Assembly (NCBI GenBank): GCA_934691935.1
Contig: CAKUTH010000001.1
Location: 186,001 to 250,000 of the forward strand
Origin: an uncultured Candidatus Melainabacteria bacterium
Lineage (GTDB): Bacteria > Cyanobacteriota > Vampirovibrionia > Gastranaerophilales > Gastranaerophilaceae
Direction of reading: 5' to 3'
Length of the DNA stretch: 64,000 bases
In this document: one piece after another, positions 17,746 to 25,786 of the stretch
Position numbering within the stretch: the stretch's first letter is position 1
How the letters are laid out: each line of letters begins with the position of its first letter
Notes under the pieces: model-generated
The model's database searches: none
What the model was told of the DNA's origin: nothing
The model's input: only the letters and a program-made list of their open reading frames with translations
Made by a program: the position numbers and the translations under genes

Positions 17746-17828
17746 GGGTAGGTGCCCGAGTGGCTAAAGGGAGCAGACTGTAAATCTGCCGTCGCGAGAC
17801 TACGGTGGTTCGAATCCACCCTTGCCCA
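17746..17828 (+). tRNA. tRNA-Tyr(GTA)
   Basis: 83-nt class II tRNA with a long variable arm. Acceptor GGGTAGG pairs with CTTGCCC with G-U pairs, the anticodon loop CTGTAAA gives GTA, and the T loop is TTCGAAT. No encoded CCA. Ends the tRNA run. Confidence 0.95.
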
Positions 17829-17831
17829 GAT

Positions 17832-17865
17832 AAAAGAGGTTAAACAGACGTTTGACCTCTTTTTT
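17832..17865 (+). terminator. Rho-independent terminator of the tRNA run
   Basis: AAAAGAGGTTAAAC pairs with GTTTGACCTCTTTT (one G-U) around a 4-nt loop, followed by a T run. Confidence 0.85.
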
Positions 17866-17886
17866 GTTGTTTGAAGCGTTTCTCAG

Positions 17887-17919
17887 AACCACCACAAGGC
17901 GAAGCCTTGTCTTATGGTT
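17887..17919. repeat. Structured element downstream of tRNA terminator, copy 1
   Basis: An outer stem AACC/GGTT encloses an inner hairpin ACAAGGC-GAA-GCCTTGT (17894-17910). A second copy with a compensating base-pair change lies at 44604-44635, also just after a tRNA-type terminator. Both are followed by a GC-rich stretch containing GCGAGG. Positions 17920-18033 hold this GC-rich stretch and no supportable gene. Confidence 0.55.
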
Positions 17920-18033
17920 TGAGCGAGGAGTGAGCGGAGTGCGAAGGCTTGAGTGTAAAAGAATGAAATTTTTGCAACACCCAACCGTAGACGCGTTTAA
18001 CGCGAGCTCCTCAAGACAATTCACCCCTGTCTC

Positions 18034-18063
18034 AAAAAGGACATCCTGTTTTGGATATCCTTT
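18034..18063 (-). terminator. Terminator of the TRL-like gene
   Basis: Read on the minus strand, AAAGGATATCC pairs with GGATGTCCTTT with one mismatch, followed by a T run. It lies 14 nt past the stop of the gene at 18077. Confidence 0.7.
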
Positions 18064-18076
18064 CTAATTTCATTGA

Positions 18077-18379
18077 TTATTGACCGTACGCTCTTGTTGT
18101 AATTTTTTTGAAACCAAGAATATTTCTTGTACTTTGGTCAGCATGTGACAGTGCTGAAATTTTTCCGTTCACCATTGCTTGCTTTACCGAACAATCACCT
18201 AATGCAACAATTGCAAAGTATGTTGAACAAGTAGCTGTACCAACTTTTGTCGGATTAACAGAACCTGACCCCAATAGTTGATGAGTTGTGTTTTGGTAAA
18301 CAAAGCCAAATGGTTCTGATGCTAGTACTGGCATTGACAACAAACCTAGTACCGCAACTGCACTAAACAATCTTTTCAT
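18077..18379 (-). CDS. TRL-like family exported small protein
   Basis: A 100-residue secreted or periplasmic protein. Residues 1-20 are a signal peptide (MKRLFSAVAVLGLLSMPVLAS). The mature part carries the TRL-like family pattern: PFGFVYQNTTHQL, then KVGTATCSTYFAIVALGDCSVKQA, then SHADQSTRNILGF. Members are often lipoproteins; here no lipobox Cys is at the cleavage site. Function is unknown. The ribosome site AAAGGAGA is strong. Two Cys residues in the mature protein could form a disulphide. Confidence 0.8.
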   Translation of the reverse strand: MKRLFSAVAVLGLLSMPVLASEPFGFVYQNTTHQLLGSGSVNPTKVGTATCSTYFAIVALGDCSVKQAMVNGKISALSHADQSTRNILGFKKITTRAYGQ

Positions 18380-18520
18380 TAAACTCTCCTTTCATTAACA
18401 ACATTCGTTCTAACTCATAACGTAATAGTACGCAACTATTTAATTTTATCATTAACATGCAGGTTTTATTTCAACAACATTAATTCGTTAATAAATATTA
18501 ATATTAACCCTAATGTATTT

Positions 18521-19150
18521 CTACCTAATAAAATTTGTCAAAATCTTATCTTCATTTTGCGGAAGGGTTATGCCTGAATTTTTGCCGGCTTCAATACATT
18601 TTAAAAGCCAAGCCATGTTGTTGCCTAGAGTTCGCATTATTTGCATGCCTTCCAAATCTTTTCTGACATCGTCAGGCGAATTCTGTGCACCATGAACCAT
18701 GCACCAGTAATTTGATGACACCACTGGCATTTGATTTATCGTAAAATGTTTTGTTATTGCATCCAGTGATGCTGTTGTACCTGCGCGTCTTGCTGAAACT
18801 ATAGCGGCAGCTGGCTTGAACGCAAAATACTTACCGCCGGCGTAAAACACTCTATCCATTACAGACAAAAGTCTACCCGCAGGGTGTGCATAATATACAG
18901 GAGAGCCAAAAACAAATCCGTCAGCGCTTTTGGCTTTTTCAATAATTTCGTTTACGACATCATCGTTAAATACACAACCTTCTTTTACACGGCATGCCCC
19001 ACAACCGGTACAATCTCTAATTTCTTTTTTACCTACCTGAATAATCTCTGTTTCTACGCCATTTTTATTCAGAGCGTTTGCAACTTCTTCCAACGCAGTA
19101 TATGTGCAACCATGTTCGTTTGAACTACCATTTACCAATAAAACCTTCAT
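18521..19150 (-). CDS. Flavodoxin-fold iron-sulfur/NAD(P)H-dependent reductase
   Basis: FMN-binding oxidoreductase of the NADPH-dependent FMN reductase family, 209 residues. The phosphate loop reads VNGSSNEHGCTYTA (residues 6-19). A cysteine cluster follows, DCTGCGACRVKEGC (near 46-59), typical of archaeal and anaerobe iron-sulfur flavoproteins that may bind a 4Fe-4S cluster. SPVYYAHPAG near 85 contacts the flavin. Likely used in anaerobic redox or oxidative-stress chemistry. The ribosome site AAGGAGG is strong. A small helix-turn-helix gene lies upstream on the same strand. Confidence 0.85.
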   Translation of the reverse strand: MKVLLVNGSSNEHGCTYTALEEVANALNKNGVETEIIQVGKKEIRDCTGCGACRVKEGCVFNDDVVNEIIEKAKSADGFVFGSPVYYAHPAGRLLSVMDRVFYAGGKYFAFKPAAAIVSARRAGTTASLDAITKHFTINQMPVVSSNYWCMVHGAQNSPDDVRKDLEGMQIMRTLGNNMAWLLKCIEAGKNSGITLPQNEDKILTNFIR

Positions 19151-19193
19151 ATAAAAACCTCCTTGATATTTCTATTATATACAAAGAAAAATG

Positions 19194-19376
19194 TTAATCT
19201 TTAAAATCAAAAAATCTGATAGCTTGTATTGATAATGCGTTAGCTAAACGATTTACCGTTTTTAGCGTAAGGTTACATCTTCCTCTTTCTATATCACTCA
19301 ATCGATGTTCCGAAATATCAACCCTTTCCCCTAGTTCTGCCTGCGTCAAGCCAGCTTTCAAGCGAAACATTTTCAA
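19194..19376 (-). CDS. Small XRE-type helix-turn-helix protein
   Basis: About 60 residues that are nearly all DNA-binding domain: RLKAGLTQAELGERVDISEHRLSDIERGRCN, with the recognition helix around SEHRLSDIE. The listed start is TTG; the frame stays open for several codons upstream, and an ATG occurs two codons later (19370). No ribosome site is visible. It sits 43 nt before the flavoprotein gene and may regulate it. The start lies 4 nt from the start of a truncated pilin on the other strand, an arrangement that leaves no room for either promoter. Confidence 0.6.
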   Translation of the reverse strand: MKMFRLKAGLTQAELGERVDISEHRLSDIERGRCNLTLKTVNRLANALSIQAIRFFDFKD

Positions 19377-19380
19377 ATTT

Positions 19381-19653
19381 ATGCACGAAATTAAAGGTTT
19401 TACTTTTGCTGAGGTATTGATAACATTGGGGGTTATTGGAATTGTCGCAGCCTTAACATTGCCTTCTGTTATTCAAAATTATCAGAAAAAAGTAACAGTT
19501 GAACGCCTGAAAAAGACTTATTCAACACTTGCACAAGCAATACAGATGTCTGTAAAGGACAATGATGAAGAACGAAATAACTCTGGTGGGGCTTTTTGTT
19601 CCGCATTAATTATGCTTGACGGCTGGAAAATAAGTGACGATTATAAGTGGTAG
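19381..19653 (+). pseudogene. Truncated type IV prepilin-like protein
   Basis: 90 residues beginning with a class III signal sequence: KG^FTFAEVLITLGVIGIVAAL, with the conserved Glu at position +5 after the cleavage Gly, then the hydrophobic helix and LPSVIQNYQKK. Gastranaerophilales-type pilin-like proteins normally run to around 200 residues; this one stops at DDYKW followed by TAG, without the globular head. No ribosome site or promoter. Most likely a decayed fragment, although a short functional pilin cannot be excluded. Confidence 0.6.
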
Positions 19654-19723
19654 GGCGCATATATCGACCCCTCACCCACCATCCATATTTTATTAACCAG
19701 TATTTTGTGCTAAATTAAATATT

Positions 19724-20776
19724 ATGCAAAATCAAAAAACAGCAGTTGTAGCAATGAGTGGTGGGGTTGACAGTTCTGTCACAGCCTTGTTGCTCAAGCA
19801 AAAAGGGTACAATGTAATAGGATTAACAGGAATAATGACTGAAACTGAGTCTGCACAATGTGTTGCAAAAAATGCAAAACGCGTTGCTGATAAACTCGGG
19901 ATTGAGCTTGTCGTTTTTGATGCGATTGAAACTTTCCGTTCAAAAGTCATGGATTATTTTGTTAATGCTTACAAACTTGGTAAAACTCCAAACCCTTGCA
20001 TCATGTGCAATCAATATATTAAATGGGGAATATTATTTGATTATGCAATCGAAACACTTAAAGCTGATGTGTTTGCAACTGGTCATTACGCTGATATTAG
20101 GCAAATTGATGGGGTTTTTAAATTATATCCCGCAAAAGATGAACACAAAGACCAACTATATTTTTTATACAGGCTAGGACAAAAGCAACTGTCTAAAACG
20201 ATTTTCCCATTATTTCATTATGAAAAAGCTCAGGTTAAACAAATGGCCATTGACTACGACCTTCCACCAAAAGATTCAAAAGAAAGTCAGGATATTTGTT
20301 TTATTCAAAAACCAACGACAACAAAATCATTTTTACTAGATAAATTTGGTTCAAAAAAAGGTGATTTCATAGATGTTTTAACAGGTAAAAAATGGGGTGA
20401 ACACCAAGGATGTTACTTTTACACAATTGGTCAACGCAAAGGTATTGGTATTGCTGCTCCGTACCCGCTATATGTAATTGACATTGATGCTGTCAAAAAT
20501 ATTGTTTATTTGGGACGAGAAGAAGATAATTATAAAAAAAGATTAAAAGTCACAGCCTTAAACTGGTCATATCCTCTGCCACAAACCGAATTTGACGCAT
20601 GGGTAAAAATCAGGTACAACATGCCACATCAAAAAGCTCACATTAGGGTGTTTGAAGATTTCGCCGATGTTGAATTTTTTGAGCCTGTAAACTCTGTTAC
20701 TAACGGACAGTCATGCGTTATATATGATATAGACGACAAACATCTTATCGGTGGCGGGTTTATTGTAAGAATTTAA
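19724..20776 (+). CDS. mnmA: tRNA-specific 2-thiouridylase
   Basis: Thiolates the wobble uridine of Lys, Glu and Gln tRNAs. The PP-loop SGGVDSSV at residues 12-19 binds ATP. The catalytic pair is Cys95 in NPCIMCN and Cys192 in SQDICF. 350 residues, standard length. A TG-C extended -10 TAAATT ends 7 nt before the ATG and there is no Shine-Dalgarno, so the transcript may be leaderless. The neighbour upstream is a pilin fragment, so mnmA appears to be transcribed alone. Confidence 0.95.
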   Translation: MQNQKTAVVAMSGGVDSSVTALLLKQKGYNVIGLTGIMTETESAQCVAKNAKRVADKLGIELVVFDAIETFRSKVMDYFVNAYKLGKTPNPCIMCNQYIKWGILFDYAIETLKADVFATGHYADIRQIDGVFKLYPAKDEHKDQLYFLYRLGQKQLSKTIFPLFHYEKAQVKQMAIDYDLPPKDSKESQDICFIQKPTTTKSFLLDKFGSKKGDFIDVLTGKKWGEHQGCYFYTIGQRKGIGIAAPYPLYVIDIDAVKNIVYLGREEDNYKKRLKVTALNWSYPLPQTEFDAWVKIRYNMPHQKAHIRVFEDFADVEFFEPVNSVTNGQSCVIYDIDDKHLIGGGFIVRI

Positions 20777-20831
20777 TCTATTTACTTTTGTTTATGTCAG
20801 GTTTATCATAGTAGTGATAGGGAGAAAAATT

Positions 20832-22253
20832 ATGTACAATCCAAAATCACACAATGCTGATGAATTTATTTCGCATCAAGAGATATTAGACACATTAAAA
20901 TTTGCGGACGAAAATAAAAACAATACTGAACTCATTGACAAAATTATTCAAAAAGCCAAACTTGGCAATGGTTTAACACACAGAGAGGCATCCGTTCTTT
21001 TGGCATGCGATATTGAAGAAAAAAATAAAGAGATATTTGAACTTGCCAAAAAAATCAAACTTGATTACTACGGAAACAGAATTGTTTTATTTGCACCGCT
21101 TTATCTGTCAAACTACTGTGTAAATGGTTGTGTGTATTGCCCATATCACGCAAAAAATAAACACATTCCACGTAAAAAACTTACTCAAGAAGATATTGCG
21201 CGAGAAGTTATGGCTTTGCAAGATTTAGGGCATAAAAGGCTTGCAATAGAAGCTGGTGAGGATCCTGTAAACAATCCGATTGAATATGTTTTGGATTCTA
21301 TAAAAACTATTTATTCAATTAAACATAAAAACGGTTCTATCCGCCGTGTAAACGTCAATATCGCGGCAACAACCGTTGAAAATTACAAAAAATTACATGA
21401 CGCAGGTATTGGAACATATATTTTATTCCAAGAAACATATAATAAAGAAAGTTACGAAACACTTCACCCGACAGGTCCAAAACATAACTATAAATACCAT
21501 ACAGAAGCCATGGACAGAGCAATGCAAGGCGGAATTGATGATGTTGGGCTTGGCGTATTATTCGGTTTGGAATCTTATCGTTATGAATTCGCTGGAATTT
21601 TAATGCACGCAGAACACTTGGAGGCTACTTTCGGCGTTGGACCTCATACCATAAGCGTTCCGAGAATAAGAAAAGCTGACGATATTGACCCTGATGTATT
21701 TGATAATGGTATTGATGATGATATATTTGCTAAAATCGTGGCATGTATTAGAATTGCTGTTCCATACACAGGCATGATTGTTTCAACAAGAGAAACTCAA
21801 AAGTGCAGAGAACGTCTGCTTGAACTTGGAATTTCACAAGTATCTGGCGGTTCAAAAACCAGTGTTGGCGGATATTTTCAACCTATGCCAGAAAAAGAGG
21901 ATTCGGCACAATTTGACGTATCAGACAGACGCCCGCTTGATGAAGTTATCAAATGGCTTATGGAATTAGGATATTTACCAAGTTTTTGTACTGCATGCTA
22001 CAGAAACGGCAGAACAGGCGACAGATTTATGGAAATCTGCAAAGATAAGCAAATTCACAATTTCTGTCATCCTAACGCTATTTTGACATTAAAAGAGTAT
22101 TTAGAAGACTATGCATCTTCTGAAACAAAAGCTGTAGGCGAAAAACTTATCGCAAATGAGCAAAAAACTCTTGAATGTCCAGAGTGCGTAAAATTAAAAG
22201 TCGCCGAAGATTTAAAGAAAATCGAACAAGGCGGACGTGACTTTAATTTTTAA
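20832..22253 (+). CDS. hydG: [FeFe]-hydrogenase maturase HydG (radical SAM)
   Basis: Cleaves tyrosine to make the CO and CN ligands of the hydrogenase H-cluster. The radical-SAM cluster motif is CVNGCVYC (Cys 96, 100, 103; CX3CX2C). The C-terminal CX2CX22C motif (FCTACYRNGRTG ... NFC), which binds the auxiliary cluster and distinguishes HydG from ThiH, is complete. 473 residues. I chose the ATG at 20832 because AGGGAGA lies 7 nt upstream; the GTG at 20814 precedes that site. hydE, hydF and the hydrogenase are not in this window. Confidence 0.95.
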   Translation: MYNPKSHNADEFISHQEILDTLKFADENKNNTELIDKIIQKAKLGNGLTHREASVLLACDIEEKNKEIFELAKKIKLDYYGNRIVLFAPLYLSNYCVNGCVYCPYHAKNKHIPRKKLTQEDIAREVMALQDLGHKRLAIEAGEDPVNNPIEYVLDSIKTIYSIKHKNGSIRRVNVNIAATTVENYKKLHDAGIGTYILFQETYNKESYETLHPTGPKHNYKYHTEAMDRAMQGGIDDVGLGVLFGLESYRYEFAGILMHAEHLEATFGVGPHTISVPRIRKADDIDPDVFDNGIDDDIFAKIVACIRIAVPYTGMIVSTRETQKCRERLLELGISQVSGGSKTSVGGYFQPMPEKEDSAQFDVSDRRPLDEVIKWLMELGYLPSFCTACYRNGRTGDRFMEICKDKQIHNFCHPNAILTLKEYLEDYASSETKAVGEKLIANEQKTLECPECVKLKVAEDLKKIEQGGRDFNF

Positions 22254-22262
22254 CAAAAAAAC

Positions 22263-23240
22263 CTAAAATTTAATGTTTTTTATAAACATTTTTGTAAACG
22301 GCTTATTAAAAAATCCATAGAGATGTGTACCAACCATTTTTATGGATTTTCCGTTTTTGCACATTACGATTATTGTACGAGATTTGTAATGCGTACATAT
22401 AATATCCCCCGCTTTTGGGTTGCTCATACCTGATTTTTCAACAATTTTGGCTGTATAATCGGCATCAAACAGTTTTAATTTGTAAGGATTAGGTACAAAA
22501 AACTTATTTTTATAAGTTACATAGCAAGGCAACCAAGGATGAAAAGCTCGAATTCGCGCAGAAATTTGTTCTGCTGTTTCTTTTTCAAAGTCGAGCATCA
22601 TATCACAAGGCTTGATGTTTGGGAAATATGTTGCCTGTTTTTCGTCCTGCTCTACTGGTATCACAAGCCCATATTCAAGTTTTTTCAGCACTTCGGCACA
22701 CATCAAGCGAGCCTGAAAAACGGTTCTTTCTTTCAATTCTTTAGATGTATCATTGGGGAAAATCGGAATTTCTTTTTGTGCAACGATTGCACCCTTATCA
22801 AATTCATTATTCATCAGGTGAAAAGTTATGCCAGATTTTGATTCTTGATGAAGAATTGTTTGCAAATAAGGATTTGGTCCTCTATATTTTGGCAAAAAAG
22901 ATGGGTGAACATTAACACAAGCAATCACAGGCATGTTTATTACATCTTGCTTAATTTTTTCAGCCCAAGTGCCAACTAAAATAACATCGGCATTTAGCTT
23001 TAAAACCTCTTTTTTAAAGGCTTCCGAATTTACGCTTTTGCACTTTATTTCATGTATTTTATGTTGTTTAATAATGGTAACATCAGGCGAACTTTTGAAA
23101 AAGTCACGAACAGCGAGTACGAATTTTGGCAACTTGATTCTTTCGTAGCGCAAAACTCCCACGATTTCGCATCCGCCATCAATTGTACCCTCTATTAAAT
23201 TAGAAAGCATTTCGCCTTTTCCAATTATTACAACTTTCAT
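22263..23240 (-). CDS. Formyltransferase family protein (Fmt-like)
   Basis: Transfers a formyl group from 10-formyl-THF. The catalytic Asn-His-Ser/Asp set is seen in NVHPSFLPKYRGPNP (Asn and His near residues 107-109) and FDKGAIVAQ (Asp near 144). A C-terminal OB-like half is present (residues 210-325). 325 residues, similar to methionyl-tRNA formyltransferase, but VGTWAEKI and GPNPYLQTI depart from typical Fmt, so the acceptor may be an amino-sugar or another amine. An AGGAG precedes the ATG. It runs convergent to hydG. Confidence 0.7.
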   Translation of the reverse strand: MKVVIIGKGEMLSNLIEGTIDGGCEIVGVLRYERIKLPKFVLAVRDFFKSSPDVTIIKQHKIHEIKCKSVNSEAFKKEVLKLNADVILVGTWAEKIKQDVINMPVIACVNVHPSFLPKYRGPNPYLQTILHQESKSGITFHLMNNEFDKGAIVAQKEIPIFPNDTSKELKERTVFQARLMCAEVLKKLEYGLVIPVEQDEKQATYFPNIKPCDMMLDFEKETAEQISARIRAFHPWLPCYVTYKNKFFVPNPYKLKLFDADYTAKIVEKSGMSNPKAGDIICTHYKSRTIIVMCKNGKSIKMVGTHLYGFFNKPFTKMFIKNIKF

Positions 23241-23277
23241 AAAAACCTGCTCCTAAACACTTATAAATTTTGAAAAC

Positions 23278-23730
23278 TTAATATTTAATTTTTGCTGCTC
23301 TGTCGATTTCACGTTTCAGGTCTTTTTTTGCAATATCATTCCGTTTGTCATGAAGTTTTTTACCTTTTGCAAGCCCTATTTCGACCTTAGCAAACCCATG
23401 TGACAAAAAAACTTCCAAAGGCACAATTGTAATACTATCTTGTTTTACTTTTGTTTGAATTTTTAGAATTTCTTTTTTTGTCATCAATAATTTTCGAGTA
23501 CGTTCAGCGTCATGATTAAATCTGTTGCCCTGTTCGTATGGAGAAATGTGACATTTATACAGAAAAATTTCATTATCTTCAATTTTGCAAAAGCTGTCTT
23601 TTAGGTTTATAGCGTTTTTGCGGATTGATTTAATTTCTGTTCCCGTCAATACAATACCAGCCACGAATTTTTCCAAAATCGTGAAATCGTGATATGCTTT
23701 TCTGTTAGTTGTTACAATTTTTCTGTCCAT
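23278..23730 (-). CDS. smpB: SsrA-binding protein SmpB
   Basis: Brings tmRNA to stalled ribosomes for trans-translation. 150 residues with the OB-fold core: RKAYHDFTILEKFVAGIVLTGTE, KDSFCKI, SPYEQGNRFNHD and the lysine-rich tail GKKLHDKRNDIAKKDLKREIDR. I start it at 23730 because a TATAAT promoter stands directly before this ATG; the ATG at 23751 would lie upstream of that -10. The tmRNA gene is not seen in the window. Confidence 0.95.
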   Translation of the reverse strand: MDRKIVTTNRKAYHDFTILEKFVAGIVLTGTEIKSIRKNAINLKDSFCKIEDNEIFLYKCHISPYEQGNRFNHDAERTRKLLMTKKEILKIQTKVKQDSITIVPLEVFLSHGFAKVEIGLAKGKKLHDKRNDIAKKDLKREIDRAAKIKY

Positions 23731-23736
23731 AGACAG

Positions 23737-23765
23737 ATTATACCATTTCAAAAGAGATATAGCAA
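23737..23765 (-). promoter_or_regulatory. Promoter of smpB, leaderless type
   Basis: On the minus strand: TTGCTA (23760-23765), 17-nt spacer, TG-G extended TATAAT (23737-23742), 6 nt, ATG at 23730. No ribosome site fits. Confidence 0.7.
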
Positions 23766-23769
23766 GCGA

Positions 23770-24681
23770 TTACTCATACAAAAAACAACGCACTTTATGC
23801 AACGCACCTTTTTCATCAGGGATACCGTTTTTGCATTTTTCCATAACCTTAGGGCAACGGGTATGGAATTTGCAACCTTTTGGTAGATTTGCAGGAGATG
23901 GCAAATCTCCTTTAAGAATAATTTTTTTATCTTGTTTTTTGTCAATTTGTGGTGCTGAATTCAATAACGCCTTTGTATATGGATGAAGTGGATTTTTAAA
24001 AACATCATTGGTTTTCCCTATTTCAACAATTTCACCCAAATACATAATTGCAACCCTGTCTGCAAGGTACTTTATCACACTCAAATCGTGTGTAATTAAC
24101 AAAAACGTTATATTACATTTTTCCTTCAGCATTTTTATCAAATTAATCACTTGGGCTTGAATACTTACATCGAGCGCGCTGACAGGCTCATCTGCCAAAA
24201 TAAATTCAGGATTAAGCACTAACGCTCTTGCTATCGCAATTCTTTGGCGCTGACCGCCAGAAAACTCGTGAGGATATAGCTCCAAGCAAGTTTCATCCAG
24301 CCCAACCAAATTAATTTTTTCTTTAACTATCTCTAAAATTTTTTCTTTTGAAAATTTTGTATTGATTTCTAGTGGTTCTTTCAATATATCCAAAATTTTC
24401 ATCTTCGGATTTAAACTGGCATAAGGGTTTTGAAAAATCATTTGTGCAAATTTTCTAAAATCTTTAGCATCACAAATTATCTGCCCTGACTTTACTGGTT
24501 CTAAGCGCAAAATAGCCTTTGCTAACGTCGATTTTCCACAACCAGATTCCCCCGCAAGTGCCAATATTTCTCCTTTTTGAATATCTAAAGAAACTCCGTT
24601 TACGGCATGAATAACCTGTTTTGCGCCAAACGCGCCTTTATTCACATTATATTCAACATATAAATCTTCAATTTTAATCAT
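23770..24681 (-). CDS. Oligopeptide/dipeptide ABC transporter ATP-binding protein (OppF/DppF type)
   Basis: 303-residue ATPase: Walker A GESGCGKST (near residue 45), Q-loop QNPYASLNP, signature FSGGQRQRIAIARAL and Walker B ILADEPVSALD, followed by the His switch THDLS. The C-terminal oligo_HPY extension (GCKFHTRCPKVMEKC) carries four cysteines as in OppF/DppF. Partner permease, binding protein and OppD are not adjacent, which is unusual for the family; they must be elsewhere, or this ATPase is shared. It has its own promoter. Confidence 0.9.
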   Translation of the reverse strand: MIKIEDLYVEYNVNKGAFGAKQVIHAVNGVSLDIQKGEILALAGESGCGKSTLAKAILRLEPVKSGQIICDAKDFRKFAQMIFQNPYASLNPKMKILDILKEPLEINTKFSKEKILEIVKEKINLVGLDETCLELYPHEFSGGQRQRIAIARALVLNPEFILADEPVSALDVSIQAQVINLIKMLKEKCNITFLLITHDLSVIKYLADRVAIMYLGEIVEIGKTNDVFKNPLHPYTKALLNSAPQIDKKQDKKIILKGDLPSPANLPKGCKFHTRCPKVMEKCKNGIPDEKGALHKVRCFLYE

Positions 24682-24687
24682 AAAACA

Positions 24688-24716
24688 ATATTAACGCACA
24701 ATGTTGATAAAAACAA
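24688..24716 (-). promoter_or_regulatory. Promoter of the ABC ATPase gene, leaderless type
   Basis: On the minus strand: TTGTTT (24711-24716), 17-nt spacer, TAATAT (24688-24693), 6 nt, ATG at 24681. No Shine-Dalgarno. Confidence 0.6.
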
Positions 24717-24751
24717 TTAATATTCAAGATACCATTTGGTATATAAAGAGT

Positions 24752-25348
24752 TTACAATTCTCGTCTGCCTTCTATAGCCTTAGCAATAGTAATCTCATCT
24801 GCGTATTCCAAATCAGCACCTACTGGTAAACCAAATGCAATTCGAGAAATTTTTATACCAAACGGTTTTATTAATTTTGTAAGATAAAGGCTTGTAGCTT
24901 CGCCTTCAACCGACGGACTAAGAGCAAGGATAATCTCTTTAACTTCGTCATTTGTCAATCGATTCAAAAGTTCTTTTATCCTAATATCATCAGCACCAAT
25001 TCCGTCCATTGGAGAAATCAAACCTTGCAAAACGTGATAAAGCCCTTTGTATTCATTTGTTTTTTCAATAGCAATTAAATCCTTTGTTTCTGCGACAACA
25101 CAAATAGTTCCTCTATCTCTTTGTGAAGAAGAACAAATTTCACAGGGACTTGTGGCCGATAAATTAAAGCAAATTTCACAAGTTTTTGTATTTTGTTTTG
25201 CGCTAATCATACATTGAGCAAATTTCTCAATTTCCGACATAGGCATTCTCAATAGATAAAACGCCATACGTTGAGCCGATTTTGGTCCAACTGACGGAAA
25301 TTTTTGAAAATGCTCAATTAATGATGCTATAGATTTTGGATAAATCAT
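24752..25348 (-). CDS. recR: Recombination mediator RecR
   Basis: Works with RecFO to load RecA at gaps. 198 residues with an N-terminal HhH (FPSVGPKSAQRMAFYLL), a four-cysteine zinc finger (CEICFNLSATSPCEIC), a TOPRIM domain (ICVVAETKDLIAIE) and the C-terminal LPVGADLEYADEIT walker-like segment. It starts 1 nt after the stop of ybaB, the common ybaB-recR arrangement. Confidence 0.95.
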   Translation of the reverse strand: MIYPKSIASLIEHFQKFPSVGPKSAQRMAFYLLRMPMSEIEKFAQCMISAKQNTKTCEICFNLSATSPCEICSSSQRDRGTICVVAETKDLIAIEKTNEYKGLYHVLQGLISPMDGIGADDIRIKELLNRLTNDEVKEIILALSPSVEGEATSLYLTKLIKPFGIKISRIAFGLPVGADLEYADEITIAKAIEGRREL

Positions 25349-25349
25349 C

Positions 25350-25685
25350 TTAGAAATTTAACCCAGGAATATTAATACCGCCTGTAACAGCTTTCATTTT
25401 TGATTCCATTTCTTTAGAAGCTCTATCGCTTGCTTGATTAATAGCTGTTGAAATTACATCTTCAAGCATTTCAACAGTTTCAGAATCAACTGCTGAAGGA
25501 TTTTCTGGATTGATAGCTTCTGGTTTCAATTTAATAGATTTGAATTTTCCTTGACCGTCGCAAGTTACAACAACCGCACCACCTGCTGATTCTCCAGTAA
25601 TTTCAGTTCTAGCCAATTCAGCTTGAGTGTCTTTAAGTTTTTGTTGCAAGCTCTGAGCTTGTTTCATCATTTGCATAATGTTCAT
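25350..25685 (-). CDS. ybaB: YbaB/EbfC nucleoid-associated protein
   Basis: Small DNA-binding dimer of 111 residues. The start MNIMQMMKQAQSLQQKLKDTQAEL and the central GGAVVVTCDGQGKFKSIKL are typical. The ribosome site AAGGAGAG is strong, in contrast with several leaderless neighbours. Co-transcribed with recR. Confidence 0.93.
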   Translation of the reverse strand: MNIMQMMKQAQSLQQKLKDTQAELARTEITGESAGGAVVVTCDGQGKFKSIKLKPEAINPENPSAVDSETVEMLEDVISTAINQASDRASKEMESKMKAVTGGINIPGLNF

Positions 25686-25751
25686 AATATCTCTCCTTAG
25701 TCTGTTAAATCAAGTCTGTCCATTAACATTCAGGACCAGTCGTAAACACTT

Positions 25752-25780
25752 TTGTATTTCACAACAATTTATTATATAAT
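25752..25780 (+). promoter_or_regulatory. Promoter of the matrixin-like gene, leaderless type
   Basis: TTGTAT (25752-25757), 17-nt spacer, TATAAT (25775-25780), 6 nt, ATG at 25787. This is the clearest case of the recurrent spacing. Confidence 0.75.
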
Positions 25781-25786
25781 AAAAAT

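Noticed and set aside
17800..18024. A 74-codon minus-strand reading frame ending in GKGGFEPP
   Set aside because: It is the antisense translation of tRNA-Tyr and its flank; the GGFEPP tail is a familiar artefact of reading tRNA genes backwards.
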